A stretch of DNA of 64,000 nucleotides, from NCBI RefSeq assembly GCF_000317205.1, contig NZ_AJLK01000076.1, positions 1 to 64,000 of the forward strand, written 5' to 3'. The position numbers and the translations under genes were made by a program. The notes beneath the pieces were generated by a model. It did no database searches. It saw only the letters and a list, made by a program, of their open reading frames with translations, and had not been told where the DNA came from. This DNA comes from Fischerella muscicola PCC 7414 (GTDB lineage: Bacteria > Cyanobacteriota > Cyanobacteriia > Cyanobacteriales > Nostocaceae). How positions within the stretch are numbered: position 1 is the stretch's first letter; every line of letters starts with the position of its first letter. Positions 26,765 to 35,913 of this stretch are shown here, piece by piece.

Positions 26765-27616
26765 ATGATATTTCAACTGAATTTGGCTGCAATATTTGCA
26801 GTCGCTGGGCAAACAGCTTGGAAAAAGGCAAAACCTTTCGTTCTCAAGGATGTAATCTTATACCCTGCTTTGGGATTTTTAGGGATTATCCTGTTGTGGT
26901 GGGTAATTGCGCTGGTAAATCATGAATTAATGCCCACCCCACCAGAAGCACTGGTTGCCAATTTGGACTACATACTCAACCCTTTCTACCAACGTGGACC
27001 GGGCAACTTGGGGATTGGTTGGTTATTACTGGCAAGTATCAGACGAGTATTAATTGGTTTTCTTTTGGGTGCTGTAGTGGCGATTCCTGTGGGATTTCTG
27101 ATTGGCATGTCTCGATCAGCAATGCTAGCGATAAATCCTATCATTCAGATTTTTAAACCTGTGTCGCCTCTAGCTTGGCTACCTATTGCTTTAGCGATAT
27201 TTAATTTGGCAGATCCTTCAGCGATTTTTGTGATTTTTATCACTTCTTTGTGGCCGACAATTATTAACACTGCTCTGGGAGTTTCTAGCGTTTCTAAAGA
27301 TTATTTAGATGTGGCGCGAGTATTGGAAATGCCGCGTTGGCGACAGATTACCAAGATTATTTTACCTGCTAGTTTGCCTTACATTTTTACAGGTTTGCGA
27401 ATAAGTTTAGGAATTGCTTGGTTAGTAATTGTTGCGGTAGAAATGCTAACAGGCGGTATTGGTATTGGCTTTTTTGTTTGGGATGAATGGAGTCGTTTAA
27501 ACCTGAGTTCTGTATTTCTTGCTGTATTGGTGATTGGCTTAACTGGGTTAGTTCTTGATTACGCTGTGGGCAGGCTGCAAGAATTTGTCACCCATCGTCC
27601 GAAAACTTCAACTTAA
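26765..27616 (+). CDS. ABC transporter permease, NrtB/CmpB/TauC family
   Basis: A 283-residue inner-membrane permease with about six helices and the permease EAA-type loop ('VARVLEMPRWRQITKIILPA'). Closest families are NrtB (nitrate), CmpB (bicarbonate) and the cyanate and sulfonate permeases. The start is set at MIFQLNLAAI because GAGG (26752-26755) lies nine bases upstream; the frame stays open to an ATG at 26729. It is the first gene after a c-di-AMP riboswitch and is followed by its binding protein and ATPase. The substrate cannot be told from the permease alone. Confidence 0.82.
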   Translation: MIFQLNLAAIFAVAGQTAWKKAKPFVLKDVILYPALGFLGIILLWWVIALVNHELMPTPPEALVANLDYILNPFYQRGPGNLGIGWLLLASIRRVLIGFLLGAVVAIPVGFLIGMSRSAMLAINPIIQIFKPVSPLAWLPIALAIFNLADPSAIFVIFITSLWPTIINTALGVSSVSKDYLDVARVLEMPRWRQITKIILPASLPYIFTGLRISLGIAWLVIVAVEMLTGGIGIGFFVWDEWSRLNLSSVFLAVLVIGLTGLVLDYAVGRLQEFVTHRPKTST

Positions 27617-27801
27617 GCTAGTGATTTATCGCATTAATTTTGATGGGCTAGATAAAATTACCCTTTTTTTCTCTTCTCTTGGCGCACTTGGCGTCTTTGC
27701 GGTTTAATTTTAACCCCTCAGAACTAATAAAACAGACCACTACTGCCTAATAACTAAGTCCAATCAACAATTAACAATTCATCTCCTGTGGAGCTAAAGC
27801 C

Positions 27802-29253
27802 ATGAGTAACGCCGACCAAAATTATTGGCATCGACGAGACTTTATTAAGGGAATAGGAGCAACAGCAGCAGGAATGGCGCTCTCTTCCTGTGCAATCTCA
27901 GGTGATCGCTCTGCCAAAGGACTGACGGAAGAAGCTGCGGCTGTCGAACCTGTAGTAAATCCCAAATCTTTAGAAAAACCAAATATTACTGTTGGCTACG
28001 TTCCAGTTAACGACTGTGCGCCCTTTGCGATCGCTTGGAAAAAAGGTTTTTTCCGTAAATATGGATTGAATGTCAAACTCAACCGGGAAGCCAGCTGGGC
28101 AACATCCCGTGACGGACTAATTTTTGGTCGTCTTGATGCCTCACCTGTAGTATCCGGTGCTGTTACCAATGCCAGAATCGGTGCAGAAGGTGCACGTCAC
28201 GCTCCTTTGTGTGCAGCGATGACCATTCACCGCCACGGTAACGCCATGACGATGAACAAAGCCATGTGGGATTTTGGGCTGCGTCCTTGGTACGAGTACA
28301 AACAACAGTATGGCGATCGCGCTTTGGAAGCTTTTGGTCGTGATTTTAGAAGCTATTTTGAAAAACAACCAGCAGAACGCAAAGTCTGGGCAGTAGTCTT
28401 AAGTTCCGCCATTTACGAATACTTTGTCCGCTATGTATCTGCTGCTGCTGGTGTCGATCCCTTCAAGGAGTTTCGCATTATTATCGTCCCCCCGCCGCAG
28501 ATGGTAACTAATGTGCGGATTGGTGCAATGCAAGCCTACATGGTCGCAGAACCTTGGAATACACGGGCAATTACTGGTAATGAAGGTGTCGGTTTTACCT
28601 TCGCTCAAGGTAAAGAGGTCTGGTTAGGACACCCAGACCGATTATTGGGGGTGATGCAATCTTTCATCGACAACTACCCAAAAACCTACCGTTCTCTGGT
28701 GAAGGCGATGATTGAGGCTTGCCAATATTGCAGTAAACCTGAAAACCGCAAAGAAGTTGCTGAACTGATCACAGACCGCTCATTTACAGGTGCAAGACCC
28801 AAAAAGCCGGGTGCGCCAATCACCAAATTTACAGGCCCTGCAATTCTTGGCAACTACAACTATGGTGGGTTTGATGGTAAAGACCGCACTATCAAAGCTG
28901 CCGATACAACTATTTTCTTTGACATTCCTGACAATCTTCCCCAAGAACCAGGTGAACACTCTACATTTTTGTGGAGTTCCAGAAGTATTTGGTTGATGAC
29001 ACAAGCTGCTCGTTGGGGACAAATTAAGGAATTTCCCAAAAATGCAGACAAATTAGCCGCAGAAGGGTGGCGAACAGACCTTTATCGAGATATTGCCGCT
29101 GAAATGGGTCTTGAGTCCCCTAAAGAGGATTACAAAGTTGAATCACCAGAGGTATTTATCGACAATAAGGGTTTTGACCCCAGTGATCCTGTAGGGTATC
29201 TCAACAGTTTTGAAATTAGAGCCAACGCTCCAACTCGTTTTTATATGTCTTAA
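27802..29253 (+). CDS. NrtA/CmpA-family substrate-binding lipoprotein
   Basis: A 483-residue binding protein. The N-terminus has a twin-arginine motif (RRDFIKG) followed by a lipobox-like LSSC (near residue 29), as in NrtA and CmpA, so it is probably exported folded and lipid-anchored. The mature part has the family segments 'GYVPVNDCAPFAIAWKKGFF', 'REASWATSRDGLIFGRLDAS' and 'MVAEPWNTRA'. NrtA binds nitrate/nitrite and CmpA bicarbonate. The absence of an NrtC-type hybrid ATPase and of cyanase nearby leaves the ligand open. It lies 185 bp after the permease gene. Confidence 0.82.
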   Translation: MSNADQNYWHRRDFIKGIGATAAGMALSSCAISGDRSAKGLTEEAAAVEPVVNPKSLEKPNITVGYVPVNDCAPFAIAWKKGFFRKYGLNVKLNREASWATSRDGLIFGRLDASPVVSGAVTNARIGAEGARHAPLCAAMTIHRHGNAMTMNKAMWDFGLRPWYEYKQQYGDRALEAFGRDFRSYFEKQPAERKVWAVVLSSAIYEYFVRYVSAAAGVDPFKEFRIIIVPPPQMVTNVRIGAMQAYMVAEPWNTRAITGNEGVGFTFAQGKEVWLGHPDRLLGVMQSFIDNYPKTYRSLVKAMIEACQYCSKPENRKEVAELITDRSFTGARPKKPGAPITKFTGPAILGNYNYGGFDGKDRTIKAADTTIFFDIPDNLPQEPGEHSTFLWSSRSIWLMTQAARWGQIKEFPKNADKLAAEGWRTDLYRDIAAEMGLESPKEDYKVESPEVFIDNKGFDPSDPVGYLNSFEIRANAPTRFYMS

Positions 29254-29394
29254 TTGTTGGGAGAAAAAATTATGGCGATCGCCCTCTTGATCAGTACAAC
29301 TAAATAATACCTATTTAGGCTTTAGATTTTACGAAAAAAATCTGACCATTTACTTCTAACAGTATCAATAATTCTTCTAACTTTGGAGTATCCC

Positions 29395-30231
29395 ATGACT
29401 AAATCTACCGCCTTTACTATGGATGATAGGCATAAATTGAATAACTCTGCTTTTTTAGAAATAGAAAATTTAGTCAAGTCTTATCCCAAAAAAGATGGCG
29501 GTGAATTTGTCGTCTTAGATAATGTCAATCTCACAGTAGGTGAAGATGAATATATTTCTGTAATTGGTCATTCTGGCTGTGGTAAATCAACGCTGTTAAA
29601 GATTGTTGGTGGTTTGGAAAAAGCAACTTCCGGATCTGTACGACTTGATGGCAAAGAAATTCGCAAGCCTGGTGCAGAACGCATGATGGTTTTTCAACAT
29701 TATTCCCTCCTACCTTGGTTAACTGTGAAAGAAAATATTCGCTTAGCAGTTGACGAAGTGTTAAAAGATGCCACTCGTGCCGAAAAAATTAGCATTGTTA
29801 ACGAACATTTAGCAATGGTAAATTTGACAGCAGCAGCAGATAAATATCCTGATGAAATTTCTGGAGGAATGAAACAACGGGTCGGCATTGCTAGAGCCTT
29901 AGCAATTCGTCCAAAAATGTTATTAATGGATGAACCATTTGGAGCTTTAGATGCCTTAACTCGCGGAAAATTACAACGTCAAGTTTTGGATATTTGGGAA
30001 AATCATCGCCAAGCAGTGATGATGATTACTCATGATGTTGATGAGGCTATATATATGTCCGATCGCATTGTTTTAATGACAAATGGCCCAGCTGCTAAAA
30101 TAGGAGAAATTTTAGAAGTTCCCTTTTCCCATCCACGCGATCGCTCCGAAATGCGAAATTCAAAAAAATACTACGAACTCCGTAATTATGCGCTAAATTT
30201 CCTAGAGCAGAATTTTACTACTGATGACTAG
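29395..30231 (+). CDS. ABC transporter ATPase, NrtD/CmpD/TauB family
   Basis: A 278-residue ATPase that energises the transporter encoded just upstream. Walker A is '[12 protein letters not shown]', the signature is 'ISGGMKQRVGIARAL', Walker B 'MLLMDEPFGALD', and the H-loop 'MMITHDVDEAIYM', all typical of NrtD/TauB/SsuB. The start is the ATG with ggag five bases upstream. Only one ATPase gene is present, so it would work as a homodimer, unlike NrtC/NrtD and CmpC/CmpD. Confidence 0.88.
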   Translation: MTKSTAFTMDDRHKLNNSAFLEIENLVKSYPKKDGGEFVVLDNVNLTVGEDEYISVIGHSGCGKSTLLKIVGGLEKATSGSVRLDGKEIRKPGAERMMVFQHYSLLPWLTVKENIRLAVDEVLKDATRAEKISIVNEHLAMVNLTAAADKYPDEISGGMKQRVGIARALAIRPKMLLMDEPFGALDALTRGKLQRQVLDIWENHRQAVMMITHDVDEAIYMSDRIVLMTNGPAAKIGEILEVPFSHPRDRSEMRNSKKYYELRNYALNFLEQNFTTDD

Positions 30232-30361
30232 TGATTTGTTAGTAAATAGTAGATAGTTGTTTGTTGATGGTTGTTTGTTGTTTGGAGAAAGAAACTACCA
30301 ACAATCAACAATCAACCAGCAACTACTAACATCCAATTTTGATTGCAAAGAAGTGAATGCT

Positions 30362-31006
30362 GTGAATATCAAGCCAATGTTAATGCGTTTGCAAGACGCG
30401 CTCAATAGAGATGACTTAATTGAGCAAATGTTATTGCACTGTAACCCAATCACATCTTTTTCAGAACAAGTTCAATCTACAAAATCAATCAACTTTATAG
30501 TTGGTTATAACAGTTCTCCCAAGAGTCATACTGCCTTGGATATTAGTTTATTGATTGCTCATCAAACACGCTTAGCAACAAAATCACATGTGATAGTTCA
30601 AGCTGTCTATGTGTTAGAAGAATACAAAACCAATGATTTTTTTGACGTTTTGCCAACACAGGATTTTAAAACTAGTGAATCCTTTGAGGCACGTCTATCA
30701 TATTGCCCAGTCAATTTACCATCAACAAATGTTCAAACTCCCGTATTAACTCAAACAAATAAGTTTGCACAAGCAGAACATATCTTATGGCAAGCACGTT
30801 GTTTGGCTGAAGAATGGCAGAGTTATTTTAAAGCTCATCTGCGGTTTGGTTGTGTTGCTGATGAACTAGAGAAAGTAGTTGCATCAGAAGCTGCGACTGT
30901 GCTGTTTTTAGGTTGTAAATCAGCAAAACATCCGATTGTGCAAAAACTTGGTTCCAATTTTCCTTGTGCGATCATAGGCATACCCACTAGCATTGATGAA
31001 GAATGA
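30362..31006 (+). CDS. Universal-stress-protein-like protein
   Basis: About 214 residues. 'SINFIVGYNSSPKSHTALDI' near the N-terminus and 'FLGCKSAKHPIVQKLGSNFP' near the C-terminus match the two ends of a UspA fold, with a long variable middle. UspA-type domains bind ATP or AMP and often accompany transporters. It lies between the NrtD-like ATPase and an ArsB/NhaD-type transporter, and may serve the latter. The start is uncertain (GTG at 30353 or 30362, ATG at 30377); codons upstream of these are repeat sequence. Confidence 0.65.
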   Translation: MNIKPMLMRLQDALNRDDLIEQMLLHCNPITSFSEQVQSTKSINFIVGYNSSPKSHTALDISLLIAHQTRLATKSHVIVQAVYVLEEYKTNDFFDVLPTQDFKTSESFEARLSYCPVNLPSTNVQTPVLTQTNKFAQAEHILWQARCLAEEWQSYFKAHLRFGCVADELEKVVASEAATVLFLGCKSAKHPIVQKLGSNFPCAIIGIPTSIDEE

Positions 31007-31335
31007 AGATTAAAGCTTGTAATGAGTACTAATTGATCAGAAACTACTACACCTCTGCTGCGCTCAATACAAGCTTATATATATTATTCGATTTGGTTCA
31101 TGAGCTTATTCGTAGAGGAAGGCAATAGGCACGAGGAAAAAGGAAACACAACTCTTTGAGATGTGTTGAGTTTTTTCAAAAATTAAATAATAATCATATA
31201 TAGTAATTCTTTTTGATGTATGTTTAGCTCTACTTAAAAACTTGAATTTGTCTTTTTAATTTTGCAAATAAAACTTAATTTTTTATCATTTGTATTTATA
31301 TATCTGGAAATAATCACTATTTATAATACTATATA

Positions 31336-31362
31336 AAAGTCATCTGTAATAGGTGGCTTTTT
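31336..31362 (+). terminator. Possible terminator after the Usp-like gene
   Basis: The arms aaagtcatct and aggtggcttt pair over eight positions (two G-U pairs) around 'gtaat' and are followed by a short T run. It is 330 bp after the Usp-like stop and 125 bp before the next start, so it would separate the two units. The stem is modest. Confidence 0.45.
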
Positions 31363-31488
31363 CGCTTAAGATGCGAATTATTAAATTAGTTAGAGTAGAT
31401 AGTAATCCGCTTTCAAATTTGCATTAGGGATTCAAACCTCCAGCAAAATAAATAACTGATAACTGATAATTTTATCCAGGTGTAGTCT

Positions 31489-32826
31489 GTGGAAAACTGG
31501 CAAGCTATTCTGAGCATATTTACTTTTGTTACTGTCATTTTTTTAATAATGACAGAGTGGGTTCATTTAACAATAGCAGCGTTATTAGGTGCTTTGTTAT
31601 TAGTATTTACCAATGTCATGACTTTACAAGAAGCTATTGGCTATATAGGCAAAAGCCACAGCACACTTGGTTTATTTTTTGGTGTAATGGTACTGGTACG
31701 AGCATTTGAACCGACAAAAATATTTGAGTATTTAGCGACTCAAATTGTGCTACTAGCTAAAGGAGAAGGTAAACGGCTTTTACTCGGGATTGTGGCGATT
31801 ACTACTCCTATTTGTGCAGTTTTACCTAATGCCACAACTGTAATGTTATTAGCACCTTTAATTCCGCCAATGGCTGAAGAAGTCGGAGTTAATTTTGTAC
31901 CATTACTTATTCTAATGGTATTCATAGCTAATAGTGCTGGATTACTGACAATAGTCGGTGATCCAGCAACATTTATTGTGGGTGATGCCATCAATCTGAG
32001 CTTTATAGATTATCTAGAGCGCTTAAGTTTAGGTGGAGCGATCGCTGTTGTTACTGTAATAGCTACTTTACCATTTTTATTCCGCAAAATTTGGCATACA
32101 AAACTAGAGAATCTAGAACAGTTGCCACATCCGCAAATTAATCATCCACGTATTTTATCAATAGGAGGATTCATAGTAGCTTTTGTACTACTATTTTTTG
32201 TCATTGGAGAATCCCTACCAGTGCCGATTTCACCAGCTGCTGTAGCTTTACTAGGAGCAGCTTTGGCAATGCTTTTGTCACATCATAGCAAAATAGATTC
32301 TGTTAATAATATTTTACGAGACGTTGATTGGAGTACATTGATATTTTTTATGAGTATCTTTGTGCTAATTGGAGGACTAGAAAAAACTGGCGTCATCCAC
32401 AATTTATCAGGAATTTTAGGAATTGTTTTGGGAAAAAACATTTTTTTAGGTTCACTGGTTTTACTATTTTTGATAGGACTATTGTCCAGCGTAGTTCCTA
32501 ATATCCCTTTAGTAGTGGCAATGGTTCCTTTACTCCAACAGTACGTTGTCAATGTTGGATTGGCGCCAACAGAAATTCTAGAACCAAACTTTCAAGGGCA
32601 ATTTCCGCCAGAGGTATTACCACTATTTTATGCAATGATGTTTGGTGCTACTTTAGGAGGTAATGGAACTTTAGTAGGAGCATCGTCTAATATCGTAGCA
32701 GCCGGAATTTCTGAACAACACGGACGCCGCATTTCCTTCAAAACCTTTCTGCACTACGGTATCCCTGTTATGTTATTGCAACTATTTACCGCGTCAGTGT
32801 ACGTGTTGGTTCGCTTTTTACTCTAA
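31489..32826 (+). CDS. ArsB/NhaD/CitM-superfamily ion transporter
   Basis: A 445-residue integral membrane protein with about eleven hydrophobic helices. Motifs of the ion transporter superfamily are seen in two related halves: 'AVLPNATTVMLLAPLIPP' with 'VGDPATFIVGDAI', and 'SVVPNIPLVVAMVPLLQQ' with 'LGGNGTLVGASSN'. Relatives include ArsB, NhaD Na+/H+ antiporters, the P protein and dicarboxylate carriers; an anion or Na+-coupled substrate is likely but not determined. The start is GTG (31489), the only sensible start before the first helix. Confidence 0.82.
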   Translation: MENWQAILSIFTFVTVIFLIMTEWVHLTIAALLGALLLVFTNVMTLQEAIGYIGKSHSTLGLFFGVMVLVRAFEPTKIFEYLATQIVLLAKGEGKRLLLGIVAITTPICAVLPNATTVMLLAPLIPPMAEEVGVNFVPLLILMVFIANSAGLLTIVGDPATFIVGDAINLSFIDYLERLSLGGAIAVVTVIATLPFLFRKIWHTKLENLEQLPHPQINHPRILSIGGFIVAFVLLFFVIGESLPVPISPAAVALLGAALAMLLSHHSKIDSVNNILRDVDWSTLIFFMSIFVLIGGLEKTGVIHNLSGILGIVLGKNIFLGSLVLLFLIGLLSSVVPNIPLVVAMVPLLQQYVVNVGLAPTEILEPNFQGQFPPEVLPLFYAMMFGATLGGNGTLVGASSNIVAAGISEQHGRRISFKTFLHYGIPVMLLQLFTASVYVLVRFLL

Positions 32827-33233
32827 ACTAGATAGAAAACTAGACAAAAGTCCACGCGAAGATGATTTTCATCTTGTTTGTGTATTTACAAGTAGGGTTC
32901 TACGTAATCACAAGCAGATAGGAAGACACGTAGAGACGATTTCAGGAACTCTGTACATAGATGTGTCAATAAACCTCTTGCAAAAATAAAAATAACCCCA
33001 CACCCATTTTCAAAATAGGTGTAATCTACCTCTTTGTCCTCTTCTTTATTCAGAAACGATATTACGTTAATATATATTTCCAGCTTTTAGAAATACTATA
33101 TATTGCTGGATTATAGGGTGGTACTCTATAAAGTGATACTTTAAATCAACTGTAGGGCAATAAAAACAAATTGTCTTCAGGGGTAAAAAAGCTAAAAGCG
33201 AAACTAATTTACAACCCAAAAAGGATTACAAAT
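32827..33233. other. Intergenic region
   Basis: About 400 bp without a gene. A near-perfect inverted repeat (acacccatttt at 33000-33010 against aaaataggtgt at 33012-33022) could end the transporter transcript, although no T run follows. The promoter of the coiled-coil gene should lie in the right half. A good ribosome binding site (aagga at about 33221) precedes the next ATG. Confidence 0.4.
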
Positions 33234-33836
33234 ATGAGTTCGCTAGAAGGAGAAAATTTTCATTATAGTTTTGCAGATTCTGCACCAGGTGGTTTAGTTC
33301 CAAGCATAAATCAGCCTACATTGAGTAATAACTTTGGCGACATTAGCAGTTTAGATAAAGTCAGAGATATTCTTTTTGGCGGGCAAATGCGAGAATTAGA
33401 AAAAAAATTTACACGCCTAGAAGAGCGTCTCTTGAAAGAATGCAATAGCTTAAGAGACGAAACGAAAAAACGTTTAGATTATTTAGAAAACTACATCAAA
33501 AATGAGATTGAAGCTGTAAATGACCAAGTAAAAAGTGAACAATCAAAACGAGAGGAAGCTATCAACACCCTCAGTGAAGAGCAAAAGAATATCAATAATT
33601 CCTTAGAAAGAAAAATTTCTCAATTTGATGAACAAACAGCAACAAAAACACGAGAGTTACGCGAACAAATTCTCAATCAATCTCAAAGCCTACAGGATGA
33701 TATTCGGCAAAAATACGAAGAAATTTTAGCACTGCTACAACGAGAATCTCAAGAAATACGTGCAGAAAAAACAGACCGTTCCACTCTCGCAGCTATGTTT
33801 ACAGAATTAGCAATACGGCTGAATTCTCGACAGTAG
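33234..33836 (+). CDS. Coiled-coil protein of an OmpA/GTPase cluster
   Basis: A 200-residue, highly charged protein, unnamed. After a short N-terminus it has 'LDKVRDILFGGQMRELEKKF' (about residues 41-60), then a long Glu/Lys/Gln-rich coiled coil (about 60-180), then 'DRSTLAAMFTELAIRLN' at the end. Both end motifs have shorter equivalents, side by side, in the OmpA-family protein encoded next ('LSELRSLLLGVETAQLSKLY' and 'EDLSRLLPEAVILR'). This suggests common origin or a shared binding surface. No signal peptide or membrane segment is seen. It begins a same-strand cluster with an OmpA protein, a Ras-like GTPase and a kinase. Confidence 0.75.
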   Translation: MSSLEGENFHYSFADSAPGGLVPSINQPTLSNNFGDISSLDKVRDILFGGQMRELEKKFTRLEERLLKECNSLRDETKKRLDYLENYIKNEIEAVNDQVKSEQSKREEAINTLSEEQKNINNSLERKISQFDEQTATKTRELREQILNQSQSLQDDIRQKYEEILALLQRESQEIRAEKTDRSTLAAMFTELAIRLNSRQ

Positions 33837-33893
33837 TACCTGGCGTGGAAGATTTGGAGCAATAATTTGTGAAATGGTATGAGTAATTGAATG

Positions 33894-33943
33894 AGTCTAC
33901 TTAAGTAGACTTAAACTATCAGCCAAGAAATTTATTTCTTGGC
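33894..33943. repeat. Double palindrome repeat
   Basis: An 18-bp palindrome (agtctacttaagtagact, 33894-33911) is followed by a near-perfect 22-bp one (gccaagaaa...tttcttggc, 33922-33943). The first matches the palindromes at 21359-21376 and 21411-21428. A single decayed 'gccaagaaatttatttc' half lies near 47411. It is in the gap between the coiled-coil and OmpA genes and would fold into two hairpins in the transcript. Confidence 0.65.
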
Positions 33944-34080
33944 GCTCAAAAAAAATAGTTGCAATATTATGACAGGTGCCTTTTCTGGGTAGTAAATAAC
34001 TACTAACAAGCTTATCACTTTTAGTTGCTAACTCCTATTTATAACAAAAATTACAAAAAAGATGCAACTCAATATAAATC

Positions 34081-35901
34081 ATGAGTTGGGCGGTGTTGGC
34101 TATGAATGAATATTCTCGCAATGAATTAACATACAAATCACCTAAAGTTTCTAATGTTAGCAAACCCGAGGAAAGTAACAATGGTGCGGAAGCTACTGAT
34201 GAACTAAGTGAACTCCGTAGTTTGCTTTTGGGGGTAGAAACTGCACAACTTAGTAAACTATATGATCGATTAGAAAATCCTCAAATTCAAGCAGAAGATT
34301 TGAGTCGTCTGCTTCCAGAAGCTGTAATTCTGCGAACAATGCAAGATAAACAGTTAGCTGAAGCAATAGTTCCCACAGTTGAACAAGCAATTCAGTCTTC
34401 TGTTAAGCAAGATTTAAATGTTCTTTCTGAAGCATTTTTCCCCATAATTGGCCCTGCTACTCGTAAGGCAATTAGCACAGTTCTAGGCGAAATGATTCAA
34501 TCTTTAAATCAAACACTAGAACACAGCATGTCTCCAGAAAGTTTTAAGTGGAGACTAGAAGCACGACAAACAGGGAAAACATTTGCTGAAGTTGTTTTGC
34601 TACGTACCCTGATTTACCGAGTAGAACAAGTATTTTTAATTCACAAAGAAACTGGATTATTGCTGCAACATATTTTAGCGCCACAGGTAGCTGCTCAAGA
34701 TCCTGATTTAGTTTCAGCTATGCTGACGGCTATTCAAGATTTTGTCAAAGACTCTTTTAATATCGAAAAAGGTGAGGCGTTACAAAGTTTGCAGTTTGGA
34801 GAACTCACCATCTGGATTGAGGAAGGACCACAAGCAGTATTAGCAGGTATCATCCGAGGGAATGCTCCCCAAGAACTGCGATTAATCTTTCAAAAAGCTA
34901 TTGAAAATATTCACCTGAAATTGCATAGAGAATTTCATGCTTTTACAGGTGAAACAAAACTATTTACAGCTAGCAAACCATATTTAGAAGAATGTTTAGA
35001 AGCTAGGTATAAAGTTCCATCTCAGAAAAATTACATCTATGCATGGAGTTTCTTGGGTGCGATCGCGATCGCACTGGGAATGTGGAGCTTTTTTAGCTTT
35101 AGAGAACAACTACGCTGGAATGCGTATCTAGAAAAGCTTAACTCTCAACCTGGTATTGTTGTGGTTAAAGCCAACAAAGGGTATGGAAAAAATTTCATAT
35201 TTGGAATGCGTGATCCTTTAGCTACAGATCCATATTTATTAATGAACCAAGCTAAAATTAATCCCCAAACAGTGATCAGCCAATGGGAACCTTATCTGTC
35301 CTTAGAGCCACAAATCATAGTCAAAAGAGCCACAAAATTACTACAACCTCCCAAAACTATATCACTTAAAGCTGACGAAAATCGCATTCTTTATGCTACA
35401 GGAACAGCACCACGTCAATGGATTTTAGAAGCAAGAAAAACTTGGCGTTTTCTTCCTGGTGTAACTCAATATATTGATAAAGATATAGTTGAATCAGAAC
35501 TACAACAATTACAATTATATCAACAACAAATAGAACAAGAAAAACTTTTATTTCTTGAAGGTACTACTGAATTTGTTCCCGGTGAAATTGCTAAATTACA
35601 AAATATAGTATTAGCAATCAAAAATTTATCTAGTGTGGCCAAGTCTTTAGGAAAAGATGTGCGTTTTGAAATCATAGGACACACAAATACCACAGGAACA
35701 GAGCAAAGAAATATGATACTCAGTCAAGCTCGTGCTAGTAAAATTCTCGCTTATCTAAATTCCCAGGGCATCAATACTAGGAATTTTACTACTGTAGGTG
35801 TAGGTTCAACTGAACCCTTACAAACAGGTCTTACAGAACAAATTCAGCAAGTTAACCGTAGGGTATCTTTTAAGGTATTCTTAATTGATGCGCGTAACTG
35901 A
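34081..35901 (+). CDS. OmpA-family membrane protein with large N-terminal domain
   Basis: A 606-residue protein. Residues about 1-310 form a soluble domain with 'LSELRSLLLGVETAQL' and 'LSRLLPEAVILR', followed by a hydrophobic helix (about 318-337, YIYAWSFLGAIAIALGMWSF), a middle region, and an OmpA C-like peptidoglycan-binding domain (about 490-605; 'LEGTTEFVPGEIAKLQ', 'EIIGHTNTTGTEQRNMILS', 'QARASKILAYLNSQGI', 'NRRVSFKVF'). With no signal peptide the topology is probably cytoplasmic N-domain, one membrane pass and a periplasmic OmpA domain that grips the wall. The ATG at 34102 is an alternative start. The GTPase gene follows after 12 bp. Confidence 0.82.
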   Translation: MSWAVLAMNEYSRNELTYKSPKVSNVSKPEESNNGAEATDELSELRSLLLGVETAQLSKLYDRLENPQIQAEDLSRLLPEAVILRTMQDKQLAEAIVPTVEQAIQSSVKQDLNVLSEAFFPIIGPATRKAISTVLGEMIQSLNQTLEHSMSPESFKWRLEARQTGKTFAEVVLLRTLIYRVEQVFLIHKETGLLLQHILAPQVAAQDPDLVSAMLTAIQDFVKDSFNIEKGEALQSLQFGELTIWIEEGPQAVLAGIIRGNAPQELRLIFQKAIENIHLKLHREFHAFTGETKLFTASKPYLEECLEARYKVPSQKNYIYAWSFLGAIAIALGMWSFFSFREQLRWNAYLEKLNSQPGIVVVKANKGYGKNFIFGMRDPLATDPYLLMNQAKINPQTVISQWEPYLSLEPQIIVKRATKLLQPPKTISLKADENRILYATGTAPRQWILEARKTWRFLPGVTQYIDKDIVESELQQLQLYQQQIEQEKLLFLEGTTEFVPGEIAKLQNIVLAIKNLSSVAKSLGKDVRFEIIGHTNTTGTEQRNMILSQARASKILAYLNSQGINTRNFTTVGVGSTEPLQTGLTEQIQQVNRRVSFKVFLIDARN

Positions 35902-35913
35902 AGGACAATACTC

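Noticed and set aside
26602-26925. 107-codon frame overlapping the riboswitch and the permease start
   Set aside because: Its first part is the conserved riboswitch RNA and its second part is another frame of the permease gene.
27802-29253. Naming the binding protein NrtA or CmpA
   Set aside because: Family membership is clear, but ligand residues cannot be compared by eye and the operon lacks the NrtC/CmpC gene.
31400-31450. tRNA-like 'ggattcaaacc' segment
   Set aside because: No cloverleaf can be built around it and no acceptor stem is present.
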